Below, piece after piece: positions 24,092 to 32,632 of a stretch of 64,000 nt of DNA. Position 1 is the stretch's first letter. Each line of letters starts with the position of its first letter. The stretch is from CAWINX01 sp963837585. Its GTDB lineage: Bacteria > Actinomycetota > Thermoleophilia > Solirubrobacterales > 70-9. Position numbers and translations under genes: made by a program. The notes beneath the pieces are model-generated. The model was not told where the DNA came from. It did not search any database and was given only the letters and a program-made list of their open reading frames with translations. The stretch lies in assembly GCA_963837585.1 (NCBI GenBank), contig CAWINX010000004.1, positions 434,001 to 498,000 on the forward strand, in the 5' to 3' direction.

Positions 24092-25337
24092 GCAGGCCGA
24101 GGGCTCCGCGGCGGTCGCCGAGGCCGTCGCCCTCTGTCGTCCCGAGGTCGTCTGCGCCTACCCGATCTCCCCCCAGACCCACATCGTCGAGGGCCTCTCC
24201 GACCTGGTCCGCGCCGGCAAGCTCGACCCCTGCGAGTACGTGATGGTCGAGTCGGAGTTCGCCGCGATGTCGGTCTGCATCGGCGCCTCCGCGGCCGGCG
24301 CCCGCGCCTACACGGCGACCGCCAGCCAGGGCCTCCTCTACATGGCCGAGGCCCTCTACAACGCCTCCGGCCTCGGGCTGCCGATCGTGATGACCGTCGC
24401 CAACCGGGCGATCGGCTCCCCGATCAACATCTGGAACGACCACAGCGACACGATGTCCCAGCGCGACTCCGGCTGGATCCAGCTCTACGCCGAGGACAAC
24501 CAGGAGGCGGTCGACCTCCACATCCAGGCCTTCAAGCTCGCCGAGCGGCTCTCGCTGCCGGTGATGGTCTGCATGGACGGCTTCATCCTCACCCACGCCT
24601 ACGAGCGAATCGACGCCCCCTCCCAGGAGCAGGTCGACGCCTACCTGCCCGCCTTCGAGCCGCGCCAGGTCCTCGACCCGGCCGACCCGGTGACGATCGG
24701 CGCGATGGTCGGCCCGGAGGCCTTCACCGAGGTCAAGTACCTGGCCCACGCGAAGCAGATGCTGGCGCTGGACGCGATCCCCGAGGTGGCCGCGGAGTTC
24801 AAGGCGGAGTTCGGGCGCGAGTCCGGCGGCCTGCTGCGCGGCTACCGCGCCGAGGACGCCGAGACGATCGTCGTCGCGCTCGGCTCGGTCCTGGGGACGA
24901 TCGAGGAGACGATCGACGAGATGCGCGAGGAGGGGGTCTCGATCGGCGCCCTGGCGATCAAATCGTTCCGTCCCTTCCCGCTGGAGGAGGTCCGCGAGGC
25001 GCTCGCCGGGGCAAAGCGGGTCGTCGTGCTCGAGAAGGCGCTGGCCGTCGGCGTCGGCGGGATCGTCTCCGCCAATGTGCGGATGGCGCTCTCCGGCATC
25101 CAGCTGAACGGCTACACCGTGGTCGCCGGTCTCGGCGGCCGCCCGATCACCCAGAAGTCCCTGCGCGGCCTGTTCGCCGATGCCGTCGCCGACCGCCTCG
25201 ACCCGCTCAGCTTCCTCGACATGGACTGGGACCGGGTCGAAGCGGAGCTGTTGCGAATGCAGGGCGAGGGCCGAACCGGCCCGCACGCCGAGAACATCCT
25301 CCGCGAGGCCGGCGTCGTCGCCGCGAGGTCGCACTGA
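24084..25337 (+). CDS. porA: 2-oxoacid:ferredoxin oxidoreductase, alpha subunit
   Basis: This 417-aa protein has the pyrimidine-binding domain signature GSAAVAEAVALCRPEVVCAYPISPQTHIVE, the ESEFAAMS and TATASQGLLYM motifs, the NDHSDTM loop and a C-terminal transketolase-C-like domain (SFRPFPLEEVREAL). It pairs with the downstream beta subunit (2 bp away) and the upstream gamma subunit (8-bp overlap). The frame is intact and the length typical. Confidence 0.95.
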   Translation: MLKQAEGSAAVAEAVALCRPEVVCAYPISPQTHIVEGLSDLVRAGKLDPCEYVMVESEFAAMSVCIGASAAGARAYTATASQGLLYMAEALYNASGLGLPIVMTVANRAIGSPINIWNDHSDTMSQRDSGWIQLYAEDNQEAVDLHIQAFKLAERLSLPVMVCMDGFILTHAYERIDAPSQEQVDAYLPAFEPRQVLDPADPVTIGAMVGPEAFTEVKYLAHAKQMLALDAIPEVAAEFKAEFGRESGGLLRGYRAEDAETIVVALGSVLGTIEETIDEMREEGVSIGALAIKSFRPFPLEEVREALAGAKRVVVLEKALAVGVGGIVSANVRMALSGIQLNGYTVVAGLGGRPITQKSLRGLFADAVADRLDPLSFLDMDWDRVEAELLRMQGEGRTGPHAENILREAGVVAARSH

Positions 25338-25339
25338 CG

Positions 25340-26386
25340 ATGCGAGCGCGCGAGCCCGAAAAGGACGGCAAGACGCCCCCCGGCAACCAGCCGGTGAAGT
25401 TCTACCAAGCGGGCAGCTTCGTGGTCGGCAACCGCCTGCTCGACCCCGAGCAGCGCTCGGTCCAGGCGCGGATGGAGCGCTCCAACACGCTCACCTCCGG
25501 CCACCGCGCCTGCCAGGGATGCGGCGAGGCGCTCGGCGCCCGCTACGCGCTCGACGCCGCGATGCGGGCAACCGACGGGCAGCTGATCGCCACCAACGCG
25601 ACCGGCTGCCTCGAGGTCTTCTCGACCCCCTTCCCCGAGTCATCGTGGCAGCTCCCCTGGATCCACTCGCTGTTCGGCAACGCCCCCGCGGTCGCCACCG
25701 GCGTCGCCGCGGCGATGAAGGCGAAGGGGCGCGAGGACGTGCGCGTGGTCGGCCAGGGCGGCGACGGCGGCACCCTCGACATCGGCTTCGCCTGCCTCTC
25801 CGGGATGTTCGAGCGAAACGACGACGTGCTGTTCATCTGTTACGACAACGAGGCCTACATGAACACCGGGGTGCAGCGCTCCGGGGCGACGCCGCCGGCG
25901 GCGCGGACCGCCAACACCAAGCCGATCGGCGACCACCCGGGCAACGAGTTCGGCAAGGGCAAGGACGCGCCGGCGATCGCGATGGCGCACGGCATCCCCT
26001 ACGTGGCGACGGCGACGGTCGCCGAGTTGCGCGACCTCGAGTACAAGGTCGAGCGGGCGATGTCGTTCCGCGGCGCCCGCTACCTGCACATCTTCGTCCC
26101 CTGCCCGCTCGGCTGGGGAGCGCAGGCGCGCGACACCGTGAAGATCGCCCGCCTGGTCAAGGAGACCGGCCTCTTCCCCGTCTTCGAGGCCGAGGGCGGC
26201 GAGGTGACCGGCGTCTCGAAGATCCGCCGCCAGGTCCCGGTCGAGGAGTACCTGAAGCCGCAGCGCCGCTACGCCCACCTCTTCGGCGAGCACCCTCGCC
26301 CCGACGTGATCGCGCAGATCCAGGAGATCGCCGACCGCAACATCCGCCGCTACGGCCTACTCCGGAGGAGCGAGGCGTCGGCGTGA
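25340..26386 (+). CDS. porB: 2-oxoacid:ferredoxin oxidoreductase, beta (TPP-binding) subunit
   Basis: This 348-aa protein has cluster/TPP motifs: HRACQGCGEALGARYAL, NATGCLEVFSTPFP and the thiamine diphosphate motif GQGGDGGTLDIGFACLSGMF, then NDDVLFICYDNEAYMNTGVQRS. Together with the alpha and gamma subunits it forms the core enzyme. Its stop overlaps the GTG of the flavoprotein gene (GTGA), so all four are coupled. Confidence 0.95.
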   Translation: MRAREPEKDGKTPPGNQPVKFYQAGSFVVGNRLLDPEQRSVQARMERSNTLTSGHRACQGCGEALGARYALDAAMRATDGQLIATNATGCLEVFSTPFPESSWQLPWIHSLFGNAPAVATGVAAAMKAKGREDVRVVGQGGDGGTLDIGFACLSGMFERNDDVLFICYDNEAYMNTGVQRSGATPPAARTANTKPIGDHPGNEFGKGKDAPAIAMAHGIPYVATATVAELRDLEYKVERAMSFRGARYLHIFVPCPLGWGAQARDTVKIARLVKETGLFPVFEAEGGEVTGVSKIRRQVPVEEYLKPQRRYAHLFGEHPRPDVIAQIQEIADRNIRRYGLLRRSEASA

Positions 26387-28023
26387 ACGAGAAGCCCTAC
26401 GCGATCACGCTCGACGTCGGCTCCAGCCTCGCCAACAAGACCGGCAGCTGGCGCACCGAGCGGGCGGTCTACGTCGACCGGCTGCCGCCCTGCAACCACG
26501 CCTGCCCGGCCGGCGAGAACATCCAGGCCTGGCTGTACGAGGCCGAGGAGGGCGAGGAGGGCTACGAGCGGGCCTGGCGCAAGCTGATGGAGGACAACCC
26601 GCTGCCCGCGGTGATGGGCCGGGTCTGTTACCACCCCTGCGAGACCGCCTGCAACCGCGGCCAGCTCGACGAGGCGGTCGGCATCCACTCGGTCGAGCGC
26701 TTCCTCGGCGACGAGGCGATCAAACGCGGCTGGCAGGTCGAGTTTGACGTCGAGCCGTCCGGCAAGCGGGTGCTGGTGGTCGGCGCCGGCCCCTCGGGGC
26801 TCTCCGCCGCCTACCACCTGACCCGGCTCGGCCACGAGGTGACGATCCACGAGGCCGGCCCGATGCCGGGCGGGATGATGCGCTTCGGCATCCCCCAGTA
26901 CCGGCTGCCGCGCGACGTGCTCGAGGCGGAGGTGCGGCGCATCCTCGACCTCGGCGTGACGCTGGAGCTGAACCGCAAGGTCGACAACGTGCGCGACTCG
27001 ATGCGCGAGGGCGGCTTCGACGCCGCCTTCCTCGCGGTCGGCGCCCACATCGGCCGGCGCGCCTACGTCCCCGCCGGCGAGGCCGAGCGGATAGTCGACG
27101 CGGTGGCGCTGCTGGAGAGCATGGAGGGCGAGGAAAAGCCGCAGCTGGGCCGGCGGGTCGTCGTCTACGGCGGCGGCGACACCGCGATGGACGTGGCGCG
27201 AACCGCGAAGCGCCTCGGCGCGACCGACGCGGTCGTCGTCTACCGCCGCACCCGCGAGCGGATGCCCGCCCACGACTTCGAGGTCGAGGAGGCCGCGGAG
27301 GAGGGCGTGATGATGAAGTGGCTCTCCACCGTCAAGCACTTCGAGGACGGCAAGCTGCTACTCGAGCGGATGGAGCTCGATGAGACCGGCTTCCCGCAGC
27401 CGACCGGCGAGACCGAGGAGCTGGAGGCCGACTCGTTGGTCCTGGCGCTCGGCCAGGAGGCCGACCTCTCGCTGCTGGAGGGCGTGCCGGGGATCGAGAG
27501 TCGACGACGGCGTCGTGCAGGTCGGTCCGAACATGATGACCGGCCACGACGGGATCTTCGCCGGCGGCGACATGGTCCCGGCCGAGCGCACGGTCACGGT
27601 CGGCGTCGGCCACGGCAAGAAGGCGGCCCGACAACATCGACGGCTGGCTACGCGGTGCCGATTACGCCCCGCCCCCAAAGCACGACCTGGCGAGCTTCGA
27701 CACCCTCAACACCTGGTACTACTCGGACGCGCCGCGCACCGTCCAGCCGCAGCTCGAGGCGGCGCGGCGAACCTCCGGCTTCGAGGAGGTCGTCGGCGGC
27801 CTCGACGAGTCGAACGCCCTCTTCGAAGCGCGCCGCTGCCTCTCCTGCGGCAGCCTGCTTCTCCTGCGACAACTGCTACGGGGTCTGTCCCGACAACGCG
27901 GTGATCAAGCTCGGCAACCCCGGCGAGCTCTACGAAATCGACCTCGACTTCTGCAAGGGCTGCGGGTTATGCGTAGAGGAGTGCCCCAGCGGCGCGATCG
28001 AGATGGTCCCGGAGGAGATCTGA
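26383..28023 (+). CDS. GltD/NfnB-like FAD-NAD(P) oxidoreductase subunit with ferredoxin domain; three 1-base insertions
   Basis: From GTG 26383 the protein has an N-terminal [4Fe-4S] domain (CNHACPAGENIQAW; CYHPCETACNRG), an FAD site (VLVVGAGPSGLSAAYHL), an NAD(P) site (RVVVYGGGDTAMDVARTAK) and a C-terminal 2x[4Fe-4S] ferredoxin domain (CFSCDNCYGVCPDN; CKGCGLCVEECPSGAI). One extra base sits near 27500 (GAGAGTCGAC), another near 27631 (CCCGACAAC) and a third near 27853 (AGCCTGC). Together they shift the frame three times and return it to the original. With these removed the protein is about 545 aa. It probably moves electrons between the 2-oxoacid oxidoreductase or ferredoxin and NAD(P)H, like the NfnB/GltD family. 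The same ORF reads back into porB in the track only by accident. Confidence 0.88.
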   Translation: MNEKPYAITLDVGSSLANKTGSWRTERAVYVDRLPPCNHACPAGENIQAWLYEAEEGEEGYERAWRKLMEDNPLPAVMGRVCYHPCETACNRGQLDEAVGIHSVERFLGDEAIKRGWQVEFDVEPSGKRVLVVGAGPSGLSAAYHLTRLGHEVTIHEAGPMPGGMMRFGIPQYRLPRDVLEAEVRRILDLGVTLELNRKVDNVRDSMREGGFDAAFLAVGAHIGRRAYVPAGEAERIVDAVALLESMEGEEKPQLGRRVVVYGGGDTAMDVARTAKRLGATDAVVVYRRTRERMPAHDFEVEEAAEEGVMMKWLSTVKHFEDGKLLLERMELDETGFPQPTGETEELEADSLVLALGQEADLSLLEGVPGIESRRRRRAGRSEHDDRPRRDLRRRRHGPGRAHGHGRRRPRQEGGPTTSTAGYAVPITPRPQSTTWRASTPSTPGTTRTRRAPSSRSSRRRGEPPASRRSSAASTSRTPSSKRAAASPAAACFSCDNCYGVCPDNAVIKLGNPGELYEIDLDFCKGCGLCVEECPSGAIEMVPEEI

Positions 28024-28044
28024 TGCCGACGAGAGGAGGCGACC

Positions 28045-28251
28045 GTGAAGTACGTGCCCAAGATCGATGAGGACGCGTGCGCCGCGCACGGCGACTGCGT
28101 GGAGATCGCCCCGGCGGTATTCGCGCTGAATGAGATCGCGCATGTGATCGGCGGCGGCGCCCCGGAACTGATCATCGAAGCGGCAGAGGCATGTCCGTCG
28201 GTAGCGATCGTGGTGGTGGATGAGGAGACCGGCGATCAGGTGTACCCGTAA
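28045..28251 (+). CDS. Single-cluster ferredoxin with CxxHxxC site
   Basis: This 68-aa ferredoxin has KIDEDACAAHGDCVEIAPAVF and a distal CPSVAI. The expected second cysteine of the cluster site is histidine (C-A-A-H-G-D-C), as in several actinobacterial P450-type [3Fe-4S] ferredoxins with a histidine in the site. It begins at GTG 28045 with GAGGAGG 5 bp upstream, just after the flavoprotein gene, so it is the last gene of the operon and a likely electron carrier. Confidence 0.87.
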   Translation: MKYVPKIDEDACAAHGDCVEIAPAVFALNEIAHVIGGGAPELIIEAAEACPSVAIVVVDEETGDQVYP

Positions 28252-28261
28252 TTACGGCTCG

Positions 28262-28838
28262 ATGACCGCTCCTCCACGCTTGACAATCATGCTCGCAGTC
28301 GGAATTGGCATTGCCGCGGTCTCCGCCGGATGCGGCGGGGATACTAGGCGGGCGGAGAGCGAGACATCCGCGGCCGCCCCCACGGCTGCCGTGACGGCGA
28401 CCCAGCCGACCGGCTCCCGCGGCGGCCCGGTGATCGCCGCCACGGTCACCAACCCCGCTCGCCGCGCCTACGTGGCGCGTGTCGACTCGGTCTGTCGTCA
28501 ACTCGACCCCGAGCGCAACTCCGCGCAGGGGAAGGTCGGCGACTCGGCGCGTTCCGAAGACGCGGCGCGCGCCTATGACGACACCATCTCCCTGGGAGAG
28601 AAGGAGCTTCGTGAAATCGAGGCGCATCCCGCCGCCACCGGGCGAGGGAGCGCTTCTCCGCGCGAACGTCTTCGACATCGTCAGGCGCGAACTCGCCGTC
28701 CGGCGACGCATCGGCCTGGCCCTCGCCGCGGTCGACATCCCGCGATTGAAGAGCCTGCGCGGTGAGCTCGACGGCCTGTCGCAGAGGCTGGGGGCATTCG
28801 CTCGTGGCTACGGATTCCGCGTCTGCGGAGAGGACTGA
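28262..28838 (+). CDS. Lipoprotein of unknown function, one frameshift
   Basis: ATG 28262 starts a signal peptide with a lipobox (LTIMLAVGIGIAAVSAGC, then G). The mature part is Thr/Ala-rich, then VARVDSVCRQLDPERNSAQG and a helical end. An extra G near 28640 (ACCGGGCGAGG) shifts the frame; the other frame continues EGALLRANVFDIVRRELAVR to the end RGYGFRVCGED. Two cysteines in the mature part may form a disulfide. No family is known to me. Confidence 0.7.
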
Positions 28839-28845
28839 GACCCAG

Positions 28846-29121
28846 ATGCCCGAGAAGCCCGACACACCCGGTACCCCGGCGAACCGACCGGCTCCGCGCC
28901 GGCGCCGCCCGCCAAGCCCACTCTCGGTGATCACGGCCACCCTCGGCCTCTTCTTCGTCGTCCTCACTCTGTTGGCGATCCAGGTGCGCAACGGCAGGGA
29001 CCCGGCACTCGGACCGGGCCCGGCCGTCCCCGCACTCAGCCAGCCATCCGGCAATAACGCCCAGGCAACCAAACAGGCCGCGACGATCGTCACTCGAACA
29101 TCGCCTGCGCCACCGCCATGA
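28846..29121 (+). CDS. 91-aa single-span membrane protein
   Basis: MPEKPDTPGTPANRPAPRRR, then a proline/arginine-rich cytoplasmic start, one transmembrane helix (LSVITATLGLFFVVLTLLAIQV) and an extracytoplasmic Gly/Ala/Pro-rich tail. It ends within the ATG of the next gene (4-bp overlap), so it is part of a three-gene set with the 75-aa protein and the heme-type membrane protein. Function unknown. Confidence 0.65.
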   Translation: MPEKPDTPGTPANRPAPRRRRPPSPLSVITATLGLFFVVLTLLAIQVRNGRDPALGPGPAVPALSQPSGNNAQATKQAATIVTRTSPAPPP

Positions 29122-29345
29122 GCACCGTCGCCGGCGAGCGAGCGGCTCCACCGTCGGAGGGGCCGAGCCTGACGGCGAAGGTTTGCGCCGTCCTGGTGGT
29201 GATTGCGCTCGCCGCCCTCGCCACATACGCGGTGTTCGCCGGCCCGACAACGGTGCCGATCAAGAGCCCTGCGCCCGCGCCCACCCAGAGTGCTCCACAG
29301 GCGCCGCAGGGGGAGCCAGAGGGCGAAGGGGCAACCGGTGACTGA
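29118..29345 (+). CDS. 75-aa single-span membrane protein
   Basis: MSTVAGERAAPPSEGPSLTA leads into one helix (AVLVVIALAALATYAVFAG) and a proline/glutamine-rich tail. It is coupled to the upstream 91-aa gene by a 4-bp ATGA overlap and overlaps the next gene's GTG by 8 bp. Function unknown; the tight packing suggests it works with the ferric-reductase-like protein. Confidence 0.65.
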   Translation: MSTVAGERAAPPSEGPSLTAKVCAVLVVIALAALATYAVFAGPTTVPIKSPAPAPTQSAPQAPQGEPEGEGATGD

Positions 29346-29919
29346 GCCCGATCCCGGCAAGTACCCGTGGTGGCTCGCCTCGCGCTCCGCCGGGATCGTC
29401 GCCTTTCTGCTGATCACCGCTGCCGTCGTACTCGGACTCTTCCTGGCCTCGAACATCTCGCGGCGGCCCGGGATGAAGCGCACCCTGGTCAAAGTCCACG
29501 AGCAGATCGCACTGGCGGCGCTTGCCGCGATCGGCGCTCACGGCGTCCTCCTGCTCGGCGACACCTGGCTGCGACCGGGCGTCACCGGAATCGCGATCCC
29601 GTTCACGATCGCCTACCGGCCACTGTGGACCGGCCTCGGCATCCTGGCCGGGTACCTCGCGCTCGTGCTCGGGCCGACCTTCTACCTGCGGCGCCGGATC
29701 GGCGCTCGCCGCTGGCGCCAGATCCACCGCGCGACCGTTGTGGTCTTCGTCTTGGCCGCTGCGCACTCGCTCGGGTCGGGGACCGATGGAGCCAGCCGCT
29801 GGTTCATGGCAATGGTGATCGCAAGCTCGGCTCTGGTCGTGGCTCTGACGGCAATCCGATATGTGGGCGTGGCACCCCGCCGAAAGCGTCAGCGGCCATC
29901 CGCCGCATCGGGCGGATGA
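29338..29919 (+). CDS. Ferric-reductase-like transmembrane (heme b) protein
   Basis: From GTG 29338 the product is 193 aa with about six helices. It has paired histidines typical of ferric-reductase-like/MsrQ membrane domains: VKVHEQIALAALAAIGAHGVLL in one part and QIHRATVVVFVLAAAHSLGSG in another. These can bind two b-type hemes and carry electrons across the membrane. The partner domain (flavin reductase or FMN protein) is not visible here. It overlaps the convergent Nudix gene by 31 bp. Confidence 0.82.
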   Translation: MTEPDPGKYPWWLASRSAGIVAFLLITAAVVLGLFLASNISRRPGMKRTLVKVHEQIALAALAAIGAHGVLLLGDTWLRPGVTGIAIPFTIAYRPLWTGLGILAGYLALVLGPTFYLRRRIGARRWRQIHRATVVVFVLAAAHSLGSGTDGASRWFMAMVIASSALVVALTAIRYVGVAPRRKRQRPSAASGG

Positions 29920-30395
29920 GGACCCAGGTGCTCGAGCAGGCGATCGACGAAGGGCGTCTGGGCCGGCAGGATCTTGCCGCGGGCCGCGTCGGGGTCGAAC
30001 CACTCGGCGCGATCGACCTCGGGGAACTCCCGCTCGACGCCGGAGCGCGGCGGCCACTCCATCGTGAACGGGTTACTCCTCAGCGTCGCCGGATCGAAGT
30101 CCCCCTCGGCCGCAAAGCAGCGAACCAGCTTGCCCGCCCGCTGGCGAATCTCGCCGAGGTCGACCATTGCCGCGGCGTCGATCGGCGGCGGTGCGCCCAG
30201 CTCTTCCCTCAGCTCGCGCAGCGCGCAGTCCCGCGGGTCCTCCCCCTCCTCGTACTCCCCCTTCGGGATCGACCAGGCGCCAAGGTCCTTCTTCGCCCAG
30301 AAGGGGCCGCCGGGATGCACGAGCAACAGCTCCGGCGAGGCCCCGATCAGGCGGTGGAGAAGAACCCCGGCGCTGCGCCTTGCCGCCATCTTCAT
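29889..30395 (-). CDS. Nudix hydrolase with canonical box
   Basis: This 168-aa protein has a perfect Nudix box (GEYEEGEDPRDCALRELREELG), preceded by GAWSIPKG. The substrate is probably a nucleoside diphosphate derivative, but it cannot be specified. The family resembles the Ap4A/MutT-like, DUF4916-like small Nudix proteins. It is convergent with the ferric-reductase-like gene and overlaps it. Confidence 0.93.
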   Translation of the reverse strand: MKMAARRSAGVLLHRLIGASPELLLVHPGGPFWAKKDLGAWSIPKGEYEEGEDPRDCALRELREELGAPPPIDAAAMVDLGEIRQRAGKLVRCFAAEGDFDPATLRSNPFTMEWPPRSGVEREFPEVDRAEWFDPDAARGKILPAQTPFVDRLLEHLGPHPPDAADGR

Positions 30396-30478
30396 CCCAG
30401 GTTATCGTCGCCACAGCGCGAATTAGGGCTGTGGTGGTTCGTCCCTGACCCCTGTGCAACCAGTAGGAAAGGTTACGA

Positions 30479-30862
30479 ATGAACGAGGAGAGCACACTCA
30501 GCGGCTGGTGGGTATTCGCCGGCGCGCTGTTGCTGATCGCCGGTGTCCTGAACATCATCTGGGGCATCGCGGCAATCGGCGATTCGAAGTTCTTCACCGC
30601 GAACGCGACCTACATCATCAGCGGCCTCCACACCTGGGGCTGGGTGACCCTGATCCTCGGGGTGCTCGAGCTGATCGCCGCGTTCTCGCTGTTCTCGGGA
30701 GGCGAGTTCGGCCGCTGGTTCGGCATCTTCATCGGCTCGCTGAACGCGATCGGGGCGCTGCTCTCGATCCCGGCCTACCCGTTCTGGTCGCTGGCGATCT
30801 TCGCCCTCTCGATCATCATCGTCTACAAGCTGGCCGAGGGCCCGGAGGGCTCCTCCGTCTAG
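30479..30862 (+). CDS. Four-helix membrane protein (DUF7144-like)
   Basis: This 127-aa protein has four transmembrane helices (WWVFAGALLLIAGVLNIIWG; TWGWVTLILGVLELIAAFSL; WFGIFIGSLNAIGALLSI; WSLAIFALSIIIVYKLAEG). The WW..AG..L...GV.N...GI pattern is that of small actinobacterial membrane proteins of the DUF7144 type. Its role is unknown. A perfect hairpin follows 26 bp after its stop. Confidence 0.85.
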   Translation: MNEESTLSGWWVFAGALLLIAGVLNIIWGIAAIGDSKFFTANATYIISGLHTWGWVTLILGVLELIAAFSLFSGGEFGRWFGIFIGSLNAIGALLSIPAYPFWSLAIFALSIIIVYKLAEGPEGSSV

Positions 30863-30887
30863 CCGCTTCGCCGTAACCAAGCTGTGC

Positions 30888-30913
30888 GAGGGCCCCGGCA
30901 TGCCGGGGCCCTC
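30888..30913. terminator. Perfect 26-bp palindromic terminator hairpin
   Basis: A 26-bp perfect palindrome (arms GAGGGCCCCGG / CCGGGGCCCTC with a CATG centre) stands between the four-helix protein gene and the convergent DUF4337 gene. A CGTTTGGGG stretch follows. It is symmetrical, so it can terminate transcription from both sides; the U-tract is weak, as usual in GC-rich actinobacteria. Confidence 0.7.
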
Positions 30914-30946
30914 GTCGTTTGGGGCCCGACGCCTTCCCGCCGCTTC

Positions 30947-31627
30947 TCAGACCGAGATCGTCACCGGGAACGTCGCGATCCAGATCGCGGTTCCAGCGAA
31001 GAGGAAGTACCCGAGCGCCAGCAGCGCGACGCGCTGTTTTGGCTCGGTCAACTTCGTGCTGATCCCGGCGAAGAAGAGCGCCGCGGCGAACAGCACGACC
31101 GCCAGGACGTAGTTGTCGGAGCGCTGGTTCGACTGGCGCGCCGCCGCCGATGCAAGGTCGGCCTGAGCTTGAAGTCGGTGCGCCTGCGCCTTCTTGGCGA
31201 GCTTGTACTGGGGCATCGCGAACGGCGTCGACGGGGCATTCGGGTTTTTCAGCGGGCGCGTGGCGATCCAGGCGCGAACGGCCGGCTTGAACTCGTCACG
31301 GAAGCGGTCGAGGTAGAACCGGGCAAGCCGCTGATCCCCCGCCGCGTACGCGTCCACCCACTGGCTGAAGGTGAGGACGTCCACCTCGATCTCCTGACCG
31401 GCCTGATCCGAGGCCTGGGTCGACTCGACCCGCGCCGCATTGGATTTGCTGAAGTCGATCGCCTGTACCCCGCTCCAGCGAGCCGACTGGTAGGAGCTCC
31501 AGGCGGTGGCGACCGCCGCGATTGCCAACAGAATCGTCGCGAGCAGCTCCATATGTCGGTGCAGGAGGCCAATCGCCCCTCCCTCCACCGATTCGGCTCC
31601 GGTCCCCGCAGGTTCGCTCGCCGACAT
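30947..31627 (-). CDS. DUF4337 membrane protein
   Basis: This 226-aa protein starts with a helix (LATILLAIAAVATAWSSYQSARWSG), has a helical middle domain and ends with two helices (NYVLAVVLFAAALFFAGIS; VALLALGYFLFAGTAIWIATF). The AWSSYQSARWSG motif is typical of DUF4337. Function unknown. It ends convergent to the terminator hairpin. Confidence 0.88.
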   Translation of the reverse strand: MSASEPAGTGAESVEGGAIGLLHRHMELLATILLAIAAVATAWSSYQSARWSGVQAIDFSKSNAARVESTQASDQAGQEIEVDVLTFSQWVDAYAAGDQRLARFYLDRFRDEFKPAVRAWIATRPLKNPNAPSTPFAMPQYKLAKKAQAHRLQAQADLASAAARQSNQRSDNYVLAVVLFAAALFFAGISTKLTEPKQRVALLALGYFLFAGTAIWIATFPVTISV

Positions 31628-31648
31628 CGGCGGGAGAGTATCTGGAAG

Positions 31649-32536
31649 TCACGCCCGTTCTCGGAGACGCGCCGTCCATCGCCCGTGGCGTCGCCGAAGT
31701 TCATCTTCATCGAGGTCGGCGCGCCCCAGCGACAGGTAGTTCGGGGCCCAGGACCCAACCGCGTCATGGGAGCGAGCGACGGCCCAACAGTCCCAAAGGC
31801 GCATCTCGCCGACTGCCGAGCCAACAGCTGCCTCATAGGCCGCAAGAAAGTCGTTGGCGATTTGCTCGTCGAACAGGAGGGCGAGATCAAGTCGGCACCA
31901 GCCCAAGTCGAAACCGCGTGGACCGCGCGCCCCGCCCGTCCAGTCAACGATCCCCGTAAGCCGTCCGTCCCGCCAGACGACATTGCCCGACCAGTAGTCG
32001 TAGTGGGTGAGCACCGCCGGTGACTGAATGATCTGTGACCAGCGAGCCCGAACCTCCGCCGCCAGAGGCCCGCCCAATGCCTCCTTGGAGCCTCCGGTGC
32101 GATCGAACACGCTCGGCAATTCCGCCAGCCGCTCGGTCGGTACCGCGTGCACCACGGCGAGCGCGCGCCCCAATTCGCGCGCCCAACCCCTTGGATCGGT
32201 CGGAGTGATGTCCGGCCGGCCGTCAAGCCGGCTGATCAACGAAGTCGGGTACTTCGACCACAGGCCGTTCAGATCGCCGCCAAGCCACACCGGGGCCAAA
32301 CCGCCAAGCCCGTCGAGGGCCCGCAGCACACGCTGCTCATCCAGGGGCCCAGAGTCGTCCACCGGAAACTGGCGGACGACAGCGCTGAACGCGGGATTCT
32401 CGGTGTCGACCCTCCACGTATCCGCATGCTGGCCGCCTTCGAGGCGCGCGGTACGCAGGATCACGGCCGACGAGCCCGCCAGACGCCGGACTTCCTCAAG
32501 CGCTCCAGATGAAGGCAGAGCCTCAGATCGGGTCAT
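31649..32536 (-). CDS. Aminoglycoside phosphotransferase (APH)-family kinase-like protein
   Basis: From ATG 32536 the product is 295 aa with an APH fold: the catalytic loop LTHYDYWSGNVVWRDGRLTG (Brenner-like HxDxxxxN variant HYDYWSGN), followed by the metal-binding IVDWTGGARGPRGFDLGW. Members phosphorylate aminoglycosides, homoserine, choline or other small metabolites, so the substrate is unknown and resistance should not be assumed. The frame runs back through tRNA-Pro but the ATG at 32536 is the sensible start. Confidence 0.9.
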   Translation of the reverse strand: MTRSEALPSSGALEEVRRLAGSSAVILRTARLEGGQHADTWRVDTENPAFSAVVRQFPVDDSGPLDEQRVLRALDGLGGLAPVWLGGDLNGLWSKYPTSLISRLDGRPDITPTDPRGWARELGRALAVVHAVPTERLAELPSVFDRTGGSKEALGGPLAAEVRARWSQIIQSPAVLTHYDYWSGNVVWRDGRLTGIVDWTGGARGPRGFDLGWCRLDLALLFDEQIANDFLAAYEAAVGSAVGEMRLWDCWAVARSHDAVGSWAPNYLSLGRADLDEDELRRRHGRWTARLRERA

Positions 32537-32558
32537 TTTCCAAGCCGGCTGCGAAAAA

Positions 32559-32632
32559 TCGGGGAGACAGGATTTGAACCTGCGACCGCTCGGCCCCCAG
32601 CCGAGTGCGCTACCAGACTGCGCCACTCCCCG
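32559..32632 (-). tRNA. tRNA-Pro (GGG)
   Basis: A 74-nt tRNA on the reverse strand: acceptor CGGGGAG/CTCCCCG, discriminator A, D-arm GCGC...GCGC, anticodon arm CTCGG-CTGGGGG-CCGAG (anticodon GGG) and T-arm GCAGG-TTCAAAT-CCTGT. All stems pair. Confidence 0.95.

Noticed and set aside
25180..28023. A 947-aa open frame through porA, porB and the flavoprotein
   Set aside because: Only the part after 26383 is real coding; upstream it reads porA/porB in a wrong frame, and the middle of the flavoprotein is disturbed by three insertions.
31649..32536. Antibiotic resistance gene
   Set aside because: The APH-like kinase fold is shared with many metabolic kinases, and nothing in sequence or context indicates aminoglycosides.
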